10,101 bases of DNA from Candidatus Sphingobacterium stercoripullorum (GTDB taxonomy: Bacteria > Bacteroidota > Bacteroidia > Sphingobacteriales > Sphingobacteriaceae): the NCBI GenBank assembly GCA_019114715.1, contig DXEZ01000313.1:1-10101 (forward strand), in the 5' to 3' direction. A program made the translations under genes and the position numbers. Every line of letters starts with the position of its first letter. Position 1 is the first letter of the stretch. Below the pieces are notes generated by a model. The model worked only from the letters and a program-made list of their open reading frames with translations. It did not search any database and was not told where the DNA came from. Shown piece after piece: positions 1 to 7,140 of this stretch.

Positions 1-462
1 GTAGCGGTTCAAGCGACAACAAATACAAAATTATATCAGTTTGTATACGAATGGTTGGGCACTCCTTATAGATTAGGTGGCGATTCAAAACGAGGAATCG
101 ACTGTTCTAAATTCTCTTCAGCCTTATACGAAGATGTTTTTAAAACAAGCTTAGGGGTAAATAGCCGATACCAGTACAAAGAAACCACTCCGGTTAACAA
201 ATCAGAATTAGAAGCTGGAGACTTAGTGTTTTTCAAAATCAGGAGTAGAAACATCACACATGTTGGAGTATACTTAGGAGACGATAAGTTTGCGCATGCC
301 TCCTCGAGTAAAGGAGTGATGATTAGCAACTTAAACGAAAGCTATTGGCAGAGGTACTATTACAGTGGTGGTAGACCAAAAGAAGTTGAGCAGCAGAAAC
401 AACAAAGAAGAATGATTGCTGACATCAAGTTACCAGAAGATGTAGATGTCCAGTTAAATTAA
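1..462 (+). CDS. NlpC/P60 family peptidoglycan endopeptidase (C40), 5'-truncated by the window edge
   Basis: The reading frame is open from base 1 to the TAA at 460-462, so the gene begins outside the window; 153 residues are visible. It holds a nearly complete NlpC/P60 domain. Visible residue 35 is the probable nucleophile Cys in GIDCSKF, residue 87 is the first His in THVGVYLG, and residue 99 is the second His in FAHAS, giving the Cys-His-His triad of the family. Known NlpC/P60 enzymes cleave the D-Glu/mDAP bond of peptide stems in the periplasm. The usual Gly after CS is Lys here (CSKF). The tail after about residue 120 is charged and Gln-rich and looks non-catalytic. The signal peptide or lipobox would lie upstream and cannot be seen. 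A terminator follows 29 bp after the stop. The family call is firm; the exact substrate is inferred. Confidence 0.9.
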   Translation, partial: VAVQATTNTKLYQFVYEWLGTPYRLGGDSKRGIDCSKFSSALYEDVFKTSLGVNSRYQYKETTPVNKSELEAGDLVFFKIRSRNITHVGVYLGDDKFAHASSSKGVMISNLNESYWQRYYYSGGRPKEVEQQKQQRRMIADIKLPEDVDVQLN

Positions 463-491
463 ATCAAGCTTTAAATACTTTAAAAATACCC

Positions 492-526
492 AACCCGAAC
501 AATTAGATTGTTCGGGTTTGTTTTTT
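492..526 (+). terminator. Rho-independent terminator after the NlpC/P60 gene
   Basis: Bases 492-503 pair with 507-518 in a perfect 12-bp stem (core ACCCGAAC/GTTCGGGT) with a 3-nt loop, followed by TTTG and a run of six T. It ends transcription of the peptidase gene. Its 3' arm and T-tract are shared with the -33 element of the next promoter. Confidence 0.85.
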
Positions 527-546
527 GATAAACTTTTGTATTTTTG
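517..546 (+). promoter_or_regulatory. Bacteroidota-type promoter for the phosphoribosyltransferase gene
   Basis: TTTG at 517-520, an 18-bp spacer, and TATTTTTG at 539-546 fit the Bacteroidota sigma-A pattern TTTG-N~19-TAnnTTTG. The start of transcription would fall near 552, leaving a leader of only about 15 nt before the ATG at 568. The -33 box sits in the 3' arm of the preceding terminator. Confidence 0.65.
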
Positions 547-567
547 TTTTATAGATATTTTCAACAT

Positions 568-1083
568 ATGACCGAGAAAAAAACGCTAATTATCAATCAT
601 CGTCAAATCAAGCAAAAGGCCAGACGAATAGCTTTTCAAATACTGGAAGACAACTTCGAGGAGAAAGATATTGTGCTAGTAGGTATAGCAGATAGAGGCT
701 ATATATTTTCACAACGTATCTTAGAACATTTACAGGAGATTGCACCTGATAAAAACATTTCTTTAGTGAAGGCCCATATAGGAAAGACAAAAAGAAAATT
801 AGACGGTAAAATCGATCAAGATCACTCTATAGCAGAAAACAAAGTAGTCATCGTTGTGGATGATGTATTAAATAGTGGTAAAACATTAGCTTATGCTTTA
901 GGCTTATTCATCAATACACCGCTTAAAAAAATGCGTACAGCTGTACTGGTTGATCGCTGCCACCACACCTTCCCTATACGAAGTGACTTCTACGGAATAA
1001 AGCTTTCCACAACCTTAAAAGAACACGTACAAGTCTGTTTCACAGAAGAAGGGTTCTCAGAAGATGCCGCATGGTTATTTTAA
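568..1083 (+). CDS. PyrR-like phosphoribosyltransferase
   Basis: The protein has 171 residues when started at the ATG at 568; the frame stays open upstream to a TTG at 544, but that codon lies inside the -7 promoter box. Residues 93-106 (VVIVVDDVLNSGKT) form the PRPP-binding loop of type I phosphoribosyltransferases, with the paired Asp98-Asp99 and the SGKT turn. Residues 128-150 (VDRCHHTFPIRSDFYG and following) resemble the C-terminal part of PyrR (VDRGHRELPIR in Bacillus). Known relatives bind PRPP and transfer phosphoribose to a base; PyrR itself is an RNA-binding regulator of pyrimidine genes and a weak uracil phosphoribosyltransferase. Whether this copy binds RNA or a base cannot be read from sequence; no pyrimidine gene is nearby and the gene seems monocistronic, between its own promoter and a terminator. 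It is a little shorter than typical PyrR (about 180). Confidence 0.85.
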   Translation: MTEKKTLIINHRQIKQKARRIAFQILEDNFEEKDIVLVGIADRGYIFSQRILEHLQEIAPDKNISLVKAHIGKTKRKLDGKIDQDHSIAENKVVIVVDDVLNSGKTLAYALGLFINTPLKKMRTAVLVDRCHHTFPIRSDFYGIKLSTTLKEHVQVCFTEEGFSEDAAWLF

Positions 1084-1129
1084 TAGCAGCTGCCAATCCT
1101 ATAAAGCAAGAACAACATTTAAGGCATTA

Positions 1130-1157
1130 AAAAAAGCTCCCAATTAGGAGCTTTTTT
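1130..1157. terminator. Bidirectional terminator between convergent genes
   Basis: Bases 1130-1140 (A-run then GCTCC) pair with 1147-1157 (GGAGC then T-run) around a 6-nt loop. Six A on one side and six T on the other allow it to work on both strands. It lies 46 bp after the phosphoribosyltransferase stop and only 6 bp past the mltD-like stop, so it can serve both convergent genes. Confidence 0.85.
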
Positions 1158-1163
1158 ATATCG

Positions 1164-2459
1164 TTAATTCTTCATGGCAATTCGTAGTTTTCGACCTGCC
1201 CTAATCCTATGATCTTTTAAGTTATTATCTGCTTTTAATTGCTGAACGGAAACTCCTTTATATTTTTTTGCAATCGTAGATAGTGTATCACCACGCTTTA
1301 TGGTGTAGGTCACGTAGCGTACGCTTGCTCTCTCGTTCCCAGTTGCGTTGCTTCCGCCTGTACTAGCTAAAACAGTTTCGCTACGCTCGAGCACCTCTTC
1401 TTTTCGAATATTCTCTTGGTTCAAGACTGCATAAAGCAACGAATCATTCCTGCTGTCTTCATCCATGGGTAACACAACCCTCCTTGGACTCCCATTAGAA
1501 GCTGGGATTAAAGAGGTTTTCAGTGATGGATTAAATAGCCTCAAAGTTTCTATGGGTTTACCAACGGCTTTCGCTAAACTCTCCAATTGTATAGGCCTAT
1601 CTACCATCAACACCTCATGCTCTTGGTTAAGCTCCGAGTAAATAGGCTGAACCTCATGTTCATTATAATAATTTAATGCATAAGCCATAGCTATAAACTT
1701 CGGTATATACCTTTGCGTTTCTTTAGGCAAATAGGGAGACAGTTTCCAAAAATTAGGACTACTCATCCCAGAGCGTTTGATGGCCCGTCGTACACAGCCC
1801 CTCCCGCAATTATAAGATGCCAAGGCTATCAACCAATCGTCAAACTCATCATAAGCACCTTTAAGGTATTCAGCAACAGCTACGGAAGCCAAAAATGGGT
1901 CTTTCCGCTCGTCTAACTTACTATCAATAGTTAGATTGTGATATTTAGCAGTTGCATACATAAATTGCCAAGGGCCTACCGCTCCAGATCTAGAAACTAA
2001 GTGAGGATCAAGCGAAGACTCAATGACTGAAATAAACCGGATTTCTTGCGGTATATCGAACTGCTCGAAAACCTCTTGATAAATCGGGAAATAATAAGCG
2101 CTCATACCTAGAAGCTTCCCAATATAAGGCTTATAGTTTTTTGATACAAACCTATTGATATGACTACGAACCTCCGAGTTGTAATCCAATGGCACAACTC
2201 GCTCAATAGCCTTCAACCTCCTTGCTAATAACAAATCTTGATTGTCGATAGTAAGATTTCCACCGACATCGTTTTGAACCTGTAATATCCCCTTAACTAA
2301 TGTTTCATGTTGAGCGTGCGCAGACTCCATAACCAAGTCTGCTAATTGTTTCGTGGACTGTTCCTCTGGAGATAACTTTTGAGCACATAATACATATGGT
2401 GCTAAAAACACCACTGAAAATGACAAAGCAACCTTTAGAAAAAGCTTCTTAAACTGCAT
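1164..2459 (-). CDS. mltD: MltD-like membrane-associated or secreted lytic murein transglycosylase with LysM
   Basis: A 431-residue protein that starts with a signal peptide (KK n-region, hydrophobic core to about residue 25, likely cleavage after LCA; the Cys is not in a good lipobox). The SLT/GH23-type domain covers about residues 120-260. Glu147 in SVIESSLDP is the expected catalytic acid, GAVGPWQFM (159-167) is the second motif and ALASYNCGRG (212-221) the third. A single LysM domain fills residues 382-428 (YTIKRGDTLSTIAKKY and following) and should bind glycan. The family cuts the MurNAc-GlcNAc bond and leaves 1,6-anhydro-MurNAc. E. coli MltD is a lipoprotein with two LysM repeats, so this is a shorter variant. 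It is last in the minus-strand envelope block, separated from tatA by a terminator, and ends at a shared bidirectional terminator. The enzyme class is firm; the mltD symbol is by architecture. Confidence 0.88.
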   Translation of the reverse strand: MQFKKLFLKVALSFSVVFLAPYVLCAQKLSPEEQSTKQLADLVMESAHAQHETLVKGILQVQNDVGGNLTIDNQDLLLARRLKAIERVVPLDYNSEVRSHINRFVSKNYKPYIGKLLGMSAYYFPIYQEVFEQFDIPQEIRFISVIESSLDPHLVSRSGAVGPWQFMYATAKYHNLTIDSKLDERKDPFLASVAVAEYLKGAYDEFDDWLIALASYNCGRGCVRRAIKRSGMSSPNFWKLSPYLPKETQRYIPKFIAMAYALNYYNEHEVQPIYSELNQEHEVLMVDRPIQLESLAKAVGKPIETLRLFNPSLKTSLIPASNGSPRRVVLPMDEDSRNDSLLYAVLNQENIRKEEVLERSETVLASTGGSNATGNERASVRYVTYTIKRGDTLSTIAKKYKGVSVQQLKADNNLKDHRIRAGRKLRIAMKN

Positions 2460-2479
2460 AATAAATTCAAGTAAAGAAA

Positions 2480-2487
2480 CAAGTGTA
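2480..2487 (-). promoter_or_regulatory. Weak candidate -7 element for the mltD-like gene
   Basis: Read on the minus strand this is TACACTTG, one mismatch from TAnnTTTG, 20 bp upstream of the ATG at 2459. I see no clear TTTG at the -33 distance. A separate promoter is expected because a terminator stands between tatA and this gene, but this exact site is uncertain. Confidence 0.3.
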
Positions 2488-2530
2488 ATTCACTTCTTGT
2501 TTACAGGTAGATTTTAAAATAACACGCATT

Positions 2531-2560
2531 AAAAAAGGCCTCAGCTCACTGAAACCTTTT
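2531..2560 (-). terminator. Terminator after tatA
   Basis: On the minus strand an imperfect hairpin forms: 2541-2544 pairs with 2549-2552, a 2x2 mismatch follows, then 2533-2538 pairs with 2555-2560 (GG/CC plus A/T pairs). The minus strand then runs into six T (2536-2531). It lies just 14 bp past the tatA stop, so it separates tatA from the mltD-like gene. Confidence 0.65.
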
Positions 2561-2574
2561 AATATCGTTCAATA

Positions 2575-2799
2575 TTAATTGTCTTGAGGTTTATTTGCCT
2601 CATTTGTAGTTGTTGTCGAAGTCGTATTCTGAGGCTCTTCTGTAGGGGTTTCTTTTTGCCCTTCTTTAAACTCTCTAATACCACGTCCCATTCCTCTCAT
2701 CAACTCAGGAATCTTTTTCCCTCCAAATAAAACAAGTACTATCAATACTATTATTAAGACCTCCTGTCCTCCCAAAAACAACAATCCAGATGTATACAT
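2575..2799 (-). CDS. tatA: Sec-independent protein translocase subunit TatA
   Basis: A 74-residue protein with the TatA/TatE plan: a short N-terminal part, one transmembrane helix at about residues 11-25, the hinge motif FGGKKIPEL (25-33), an amphipathic helix rich in Arg, Lys and Gly (34-49), and a polar tail rich in Thr, Asn and Pro. TatA oligomers form the conducting part of the twin-arginine pathway, which exports folded proteins across the inner membrane. Twelve residues before the Phe of FGG, where E. coli TatA has Gln8, this protein has Glu13. Glu at this place recalls TatB, but the FGGKKIPEL hinge and short length favour TatA. No tatC is in the window. It has its own promoter after the EnvC-like gene and its own terminator, so it is probably monocistronic. 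Confidence 0.88.
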   Translation of the reverse strand: MYTSGLLFLGGQEVLIIVLIVLVLFGGKKIPELMRGMGRGIREFKEGQKETPTEEPQNTTSTTTTNEANKPQDN

Positions 2800-2835
2800 T
2801 TCTTTTAATATAAGCTTTTAAAATTCAAACTCTTG

Positions 2836-2852
2836 GGTCAGCTTAGCTGGCC
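2836..2852 (-). promoter_or_regulatory. Small hairpin in the predicted tatA 5' leader
   Basis: The minus strand reads GGCCAGC-TAA-GCTGACC, a 7-position stem with one A.C mismatch and a 3-nt loop. No T-run follows, so it is not a standard terminator. It would lie within the first 30 nt of the tatA transcript if the promoter at 2869-2900 is used. Function unknown. Confidence 0.3.
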
Positions 2853-2868
2853 TTCTCTACTCAATAAG

Positions 2869-2900
2869 CAAAGATAGTTATTTTTTTATTTTAACTACAA
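2869..2900 (-). promoter_or_regulatory. Bacteroidota-type promoter for tatA
   Basis: On the minus strand TTG (2900-2898), a 21-bp spacer and TATCTTTG (2876-2869) fit the -33/-7 pattern; the -7 box is a perfect TAnnTTTG. It begins directly after the stop codon of the EnvC-like gene. Transcription would start near 2863, giving a leader of about 60 nt. Confidence 0.55.
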
Positions 2901-4169
2901 CTATTTCGCAATCCAAATTTGAGGGTTAACTGGCTTAAGCCCTTGAAAAATCCCAAAGTTAATATATGAATAACCTAACTCAGCATCCTCTTTCGCAGTT
3001 CCGATCGCTTCTCCCCCTTTAATCTTTTGTCCCTTTCTAACATTAACAGTCTTCAAATTCGAATACGATGTAAAGAATTCACCGTGACGAATCACAACCG
3101 TACCTGGGAATGCCTGAGCGACCTCTCCATCAAAAATACAGTTTACCTGTCCGTTATCTGGAGTTTGAATGGCTATATCGGGGTTGAAAACACGAACGTT
3201 CTGTTCAGTCATTGCATTTCCGTAAGGTCTAACTATCTTACCTCTGGAAACTGGCCATGGTAAGCGACCTTGATTAGACCGGAAGTTCGCGGAAAGCTTA
3301 GCCGTCTCTGGTGTAGCGCTTAAAATTTCGCTATCGGTTTTTCTAGGCATCTCTTTCTCTACCTCTTCAACCGTTTTACCCGTTCTTCTCGCTTGCTCTT
3401 CAGCCATTAAGCGCCTAGCAGTCTCTGCTCTACGTCTAGCCTCTTCTACTTCTCTACGAATTGCGGCTTGAATTGCGGCATCTAACCTTCTTTTTTCTTT
3501 TTGCTTAGCCGATAACTGCCCTTGGTAAGTTCTTTCTTCTTGAACAATCTTACTTAGTTCTTGCGCATGCGCTGCACGGTCTTTATTTATTTTATTACGT
3601 TCTTCTTGCTGCTCTTTAAGTAAACTTTGTTGCAACTTTTTATCTTGCTCCAACTGAGCTACTTTCAGTTCTATACTCTTTTGAGTTTCCTCGATTTCTT
3701 TGGCTTTAATTTTTCTAGCATCATTAAACTGCTGTAAATACTTCACGCGTTTAAATGCTTGATTAAAATCCTTAGATGCAAAAACAAACATCATTTTATT
3801 ATATGCGTTTTTATTTCGAAATGCAAAAAGAATCATCTTCTCATAATCATCTCTCATTTTTTGCAATTCGGCTTTTAACTCTGCAATAATCTTATTGTTG
3901 TCGTTTATCTGTTTATTAATTAGGTTAAGTTCACTGCTAATCGTATTGATTTTATCTTCCCTTAACTTCAATTGTCTGCTTAATGCGTTTACTTCTTTTT
4001 GTGAAAGCATCTTCGCTTCGATTTTTACTCGAATAATTTTTTGAAGCTCCGCAATCTCTTGATCTATTCGTTCCCTTTGTTTTTTCAATTCAGCACTACT
4101 CTGCGCATTGGAAATGCCTATGCTTCCCGCAATAAACAATAGAATCAAGAAAATCCTCTGTAAACTCAT
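2901..4169 (-). CDS. EnvC-like murein hydrolase activator (coiled coil plus degenerate LytM/M23 domain)
   Basis: A 422-residue protein. Residues 1-22 form a signal peptide (likely cut SNA|QS). About residues 25-270 are almost entirely charged heptad-like helix, the long coiled coil typical of EnvC. Residues 300-420 are a LytM/M23 domain, recognisable from RGKIVRPYG, DGEVAQAFPGTVVIRHG, VRKGQKIKGGEAIG and NPQIW. The active-site positions are changed: the first His of HxxxD is Val327 (Asp331 stays), the His of YxHL is Asn371, and HLHFE reads YINFG (Tyr402, Asn404, Gly406). Nearly all zinc ligands are therefore gone and peptidase activity is unlikely. In E. coli, EnvC is a catalytically dead LytM factor that activates the amidases AmiA and AmiB during cell separation; I infer a similar activator role. 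It follows the DUF4292 gene by 182 bp and precedes tatA. 'M23 peptidase' would be a misleading label. Confidence 0.85.
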   Translation of the reverse strand: MSLQRIFLILLFIAGSIGISNAQSSAELKKQRERIDQEIAELQKIIRVKIEAKMLSQKEVNALSRQLKLREDKINTISSELNLINKQINDNNKIIAELKAELQKMRDDYEKMILFAFRNKNAYNKMMFVFASKDFNQAFKRVKYLQQFNDARKIKAKEIEETQKSIELKVAQLEQDKKLQQSLLKEQQEERNKINKDRAAHAQELSKIVQEERTYQGQLSAKQKEKRRLDAAIQAAIRREVEEARRRAETARRLMAEEQARRTGKTVEEVEKEMPRKTDSEILSATPETAKLSANFRSNQGRLPWPVSRGKIVRPYGNAMTEQNVRVFNPDIAIQTPDNGQVNCIFDGEVAQAFPGTVVIRHGEFFTSYSNLKTVNVRKGQKIKGGEAIGTAKEDAELGYSYINFGIFQGLKPVNPQIWIAK

Positions 4170-4200
4170 CTGCCTTATATACTTCTTTTATAAATTCCTA

Positions 4201-4208
4201 CAAAAATA
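4201..4208 (-). promoter_or_regulatory. Candidate -7 element for the EnvC-like gene
   Basis: On the minus strand this is TATTTTTG, a perfect TAnnTTTG, 31 bp upstream of the ATG at 4169, which gives a leader of about 25 nt. No TTTG or TTG is found at the -33 distance, so the site is only half supported. The 182-bp gap to the DUF4292 gene holds no gene and no clear terminator. Confidence 0.4.
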
Positions 4209-4351
4209 GACATATCCATGAGACTATATATAGAAATCCTGTTTTTTTAACGTTTTTTAAATTACCACACCTGAAAGAGGATCTCAGTTACTAAAGAAAT
4301 CCCCCATCAATAGGCGACTTGTAGCTTATTTGTTTTTGCGAGCTTTCTCTA

Positions 4352-5158
4352 CTAAGGAGTGCCCTGTATACGTTTATAGTTATCTGGAATTTTAAAAGGA
4401 GTCTCTATTTCTGTTGGAAAATCAACTTTAGAATAGCTCATATCAACCTTCACCTCTCCTTGAACTCCAGTAAATTCCAATATAAAGTCTAATGGAAATT
4501 CTTTTCCTCCACCTTTATCAAACCTCCCGTAGTAAGCCTCTACTGTTCTTTTGCTTGCCTGACTACTTAAGCTGCTAAAGAAGGGTCTGTTATTCTCGCT
4601 CAAACCAAAATGAAAAACCAGATCATCTTTTTGCCCTAATATCTGTGTTTCATCTTCACTTTGCAAAACTTGCAGATTATCTGTTCGCAGTATACCGGAG
4701 TTTATATTTCCTATTAAAAGGTCCTCCAATAAAGCGTAATCGATATCCGGATGAACTAGCTTCTTCATGTACTCCATAGATTCTGAAATATACTCGCCAT
4801 GCAATCTATTAACAACAAACACACTATCGGGGCGGATTAAGATGCGAGCAGCTTCAATGCCTAGCATAGCAGTTGCAGAAATCCAAATACCCTCATTCTT
4901 TTTTATCCGTATATTTAGTGTAGCATCGTTGGTACTTTTACCCATCCGGATCTTAGCACGTGCTTTACCACTAAATGCTCTAAAGTCAACGTTTGCAAGT
5001 TCGAAATTAGTATTGGGAACTACAGCCTCGGGCTGGTTTACATCGCTAGGTGCCCGCTTAGCCACCTTTTTCCTAGCTCCACAAGATCCTAAGATAACCA
5101 CTGATAACAGCCAGATTGCCAGAGTTAACCTGCGGTATTTTAAAGTCCCTATATTCAT
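4352..5158 (-). CDS. DUF4292 lipoprotein, probable LolB-like fold
   Basis: A 268-residue protein with a type II signal peptide: basic KYRR, a hydrophobic stretch, and the lipobox LGSC with the acylated Cys at 26. The residues after Cys (GARKKVAKR) are basic and lack the acidic pattern described for surface-exposed Bacteroidota lipoproteins, which suggests a periplasm-facing anchor. The body (55-268) is rich in alternating beta-strand patterns and ends in TPFKIPDNYKRI, a closing motif like that of LolA/LolB-type lipoprotein carriers. DUF4292 is to my knowledge placed near the LolA/LolB superfamily, where such proteins receive lipoproteins at the outer membrane; that function is an inference here. 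The start is 2 bp after the stop of the TPR gene, so the two are almost certainly cotranscribed and perhaps translationally coupled. Lipoprotein status is well supported, the role is not. Confidence 0.8.
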   Translation of the reverse strand: MNIGTLKYRRLTLAIWLLSVVILGSCGARKKVAKRAPSDVNQPEAVVPNTNFELANVDFRAFSGKARAKIRMGKSTNDATLNIRIKKNEGIWISATAMLGIEAARILIRPDSVFVVNRLHGEYISESMEYMKKLVHPDIDYALLEDLLIGNINSGILRTDNLQVLQSEDETQILGQKDDLVFHFGLSENNRPFFSSLSSQASKRTVEAYYGRFDKGGGKEFPLDFILEFTGVQGEVKVDMSYSKVDFPTEIETPFKIPDNYKRIQGTP

Positions 5159-5160
5159 TT

Positions 5161-6870
5161 TTAATTGTTGTTAGATATTTTGTCCTTCAGTTTTTCCACA
5201 TCAGCATCGTCATTAGCGAGCTTTAAAGCTCTTCTCCATTGCTTTTGTGCATCTTTTTGCTTTCCTAACTCCAGCAAGATATCGCCGTAATGTTCTAACA
5301 CCACTGAACTTGGATTCGATTTATTCACAGCCTTTTCTATCCAAGCTTTCGCTTCCTCAAACCGCCCCTGCTGAAACAACACCCAGGCGTAAGTATCTAA
5401 GAACGTGGTGTTATCCGGCTCTAACTCCAAAGTTTTTTTCGAATACTTCTCTGCTGTATCTAATTTTTCTTTTCGCAAAGAGAGGTAATAGGCTAAATTA
5501 TTTAAAGCAGAGACATTCAAGCTATCTAAATCAATTGCCTCCTGATAAGCTACATCGGATGCCTCAGTCAACTCGAGTTTGTGGTACAAGTCACCTAAAG
5601 AAGCATAAATATTGCTTTGCACAAAAGGACTTTCTTTATCCGAATAATTCAATGCACCTTCCAGCAATTCTCTAGCCTGCTTTAAATCATCTTTCATGAA
5701 ATAGGCAACACCAGAAAAATACAGTAGCTGCGGGTGATTGGGGTTCTTAGCAAGTCCTTGTCTAGCGTGCTGTATTGCACGATCAGGATCGCTAGAGGCT
5801 AAATCAGCATTGATAAGCATGCGCCAGGCATCGATATTTTGCGGCGAAATACTAACGGCAGTAAGGAATAAGGATCTTGCTTCGTTCACTTCTCCTTTTC
5901 GCCATAAAATATCTCCTTTAAACAAGTGGGAGTCTGCAATATTCGGGTGCCTTATCACTAGAGCACTAGCAAGCTCTTGTAATTGATTTATATTAAACTC
6001 TTCAGTATGGGAGAGTAAGGAAAACATAATCCTATGTTTCTCCATAAACGGAACCTGATCAGATTGAAAAGCAAGTAACAAATAATCGTAGCTTCTCTTT
6101 TTCTGTTTGGCCACTTGGTATATATCGGCAAAGTCCAAATACAGATTCTCATCTTTAATAGTGTTTAAGCCTTTTTCTAGTAAGGAAATGGCCTTTTTAA
6201 TTTGTTTACCGTCTGCATAAATAAAGGCTAGGTTGCTATAAACCTGGCGAATATTAGTTTCTTTATCTACCCAATAGCTAAGCAATTCGGCCGCCTCTTC
6301 TTTCTCCCCCTGCTCTATCAGTAATTCTGAGCGCATGACATCTAAAGTATCCGTTCGTCCAAACCTATCTTCAGTTTGACTTATTAATTCCAATGCATTC
6401 GTCGTATCGCCTTTGTTTTGAAGTAATAACACACCTTCCCTGTAAACCTGCTGGTTATCCGGGAATATTTCCATGAGCTCATTAATCAGTCCTATTGCAT
6501 CATCAAATTTCTGTTGTCTTTTATAAAGCTCGAGTAAATAGTTACTATAAAGTAGATTATCTTCTTCTAATTCGTGCGCTCGTAATGCGGAAGCTTCTGC
6601 TTGTTGCAACTCACCACCTTGAGCTAATAACAGTGCGCGAGCGTAATGAACTTCAGATGCATTTGGGTATTTTGAGATAACCACATCTAACTGCGACAAT
6701 GCTCCCATAATATCTCCCGCTTGAAGAACCTCTTCAACTTTTTTCAGTTCATTCTTATATTCCTCAGTACTCCCCTGCTGCGCTACGGCACTCCCAGAGA
6801 TTAAAACACCGATTAACAAAACAACTGCAATCAGATTTATGCAACCCAAATCTATAAACTTTCGATTCAT
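5161..6870 (-). CDS. Secreted tetratricopeptide-repeat protein
   Basis: A 569-residue protein with a signal peptide (hydrophobic residues 11-28, likely cut at AVA|QQ, residue 30) and TPR units over almost the whole mature length. Clear repeats include about 38-105 (GALSQLDVVISKYPN), 107-170, 310-345 (GEVNEARSLFLTAVSISPQN), 346-380 (DRAIQHARQGLAKNPNHP), 381-412, 418-452 (EAIDLDSLN), 453-487 (KTLELEPDN) and 488-555 (GRFEEAKAWIEKAV). TPR arrays are protein-binding scaffolds, and I see no catalytic domain. The mature protein should be periplasmic or attached to the outer membrane through partners; no lipobox is present. It is first in the minus-strand block and ends 2 bp before the DUF4292 start, so it probably acts in the same envelope process, possibly lipoprotein or peptidoglycan assembly. 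No strong promoter motif is visible upstream; TACATTG at 6899-6893 (minus) is a poor match. Confidence 0.85.
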   Translation of the reverse strand: MNRKFIDLGCINLIAVVLLIGVLISGSAVAQQGSTEEYKNELKKVEEVLQAGDIMGALSQLDVVISKYPNASEVHYARALLLAQGGELQQAEASALRAHELEEDNLLYSNYLLELYKRQQKFDDAIGLINELMEIFPDNQQVYREGVLLLQNKGDTTNALELISQTEDRFGRTDTLDVMRSELLIEQGEKEEAAELLSYWVDKETNIRQVYSNLAFIYADGKQIKKAISLLEKGLNTIKDENLYLDFADIYQVAKQKKRSYDYLLLAFQSDQVPFMEKHRIMFSLLSHTEEFNINQLQELASALVIRHPNIADSHLFKGDILWRKGEVNEARSLFLTAVSISPQNIDAWRMLINADLASSDPDRAIQHARQGLAKNPNHPQLLYFSGVAYFMKDDLKQARELLEGALNYSDKESPFVQSNIYASLGDLYHKLELTEASDVAYQEAIDLDSLNVSALNNLAYYLSLRKEKLDTAEKYSKKTLELEPDNTTFLDTYAWVLFQQGRFEEAKAWIEKAVNKSNPSSVVLEHYGDILLELGKQKDAQKQWRRALKLANDDADVEKLKDKISNNN

Positions 6871-7140
6871 TATATAATATACATATCTTCTTCAATGTAA
6901 AAACCCCATTCCTACAGGAGACTTTCAGTTAATTAAGGCTCAAGTTAACAATAATCCGACCATCGTAGACCTTTTATTTATCAAAAAGTGTTAAATTAGA
7001 TAAGGAAGACCCCATCCAACTCAACTTTCATATATCAATGAAGCAAATAACCAAAGCGCAAGCAGTTAATAACATTACACCTTAAAAAAAAGGAGTCTAC
7101 AGGCAATCAAAGCCCTCTAAAAAATCTACTTTTATAATTT
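6871..7140. other. Divergent intergenic region without a supported gene
   Basis: This AT-rich stretch separates the minus-strand TPR gene from the rplM promoter. I find no tRNA, repeat or well-formed hairpin. A 15-codon ORF at 7038-7085 (+) (MKQITKAQAVNNITP) and an SD-like AAAAGGAG at 7088-7095 with no start codon after it are present, but neither is good evidence of a gene. The TPR promoter should lie here on the minus strand, yet no perfect TAnnTTTG box is seen. The last about 30 bp are A/T-only or nearly so and may act as an UP-like element for rplM. Confidence 0.5.

Noticed and set aside
544..570. TTG at 544 as the start of the phosphoribosyltransferase
   Set aside because: The codon lies inside the predicted -7 promoter element; the ATG at 568 gives MTEKKTL and the normal family length.
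4249..4260. T-run and AACGTT-centred A/T stretch as a terminator after the DUF4292 gene
   Set aside because: It has no GC-containing stem, and on the transcribed minus strand the runs are A, not T.
4767..5174. 135-codon open frame on the plus strand
   Set aside because: It is antisense to the DUF4292 lipoprotein, which has a convincing lipobox and a coupled start; the shadow frame resembles nothing known.
5247..5675. 142-codon open frame on the plus strand
   Set aside because: Antisense to the TPR repeats; repetitive codon patterns of TPR genes often leave long open shadow frames.
7038..7085. 15-codon ORF in the divergent intergenic region, followed by SD-like AAAAGGAG
   Set aside because: Too short, with no ribosome-binding site before it, and the SD-like sequence after it has no start codon in range. 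It also lies upstream of the mapped-looking rplM promoter, so it is not a leader peptide of that operon.
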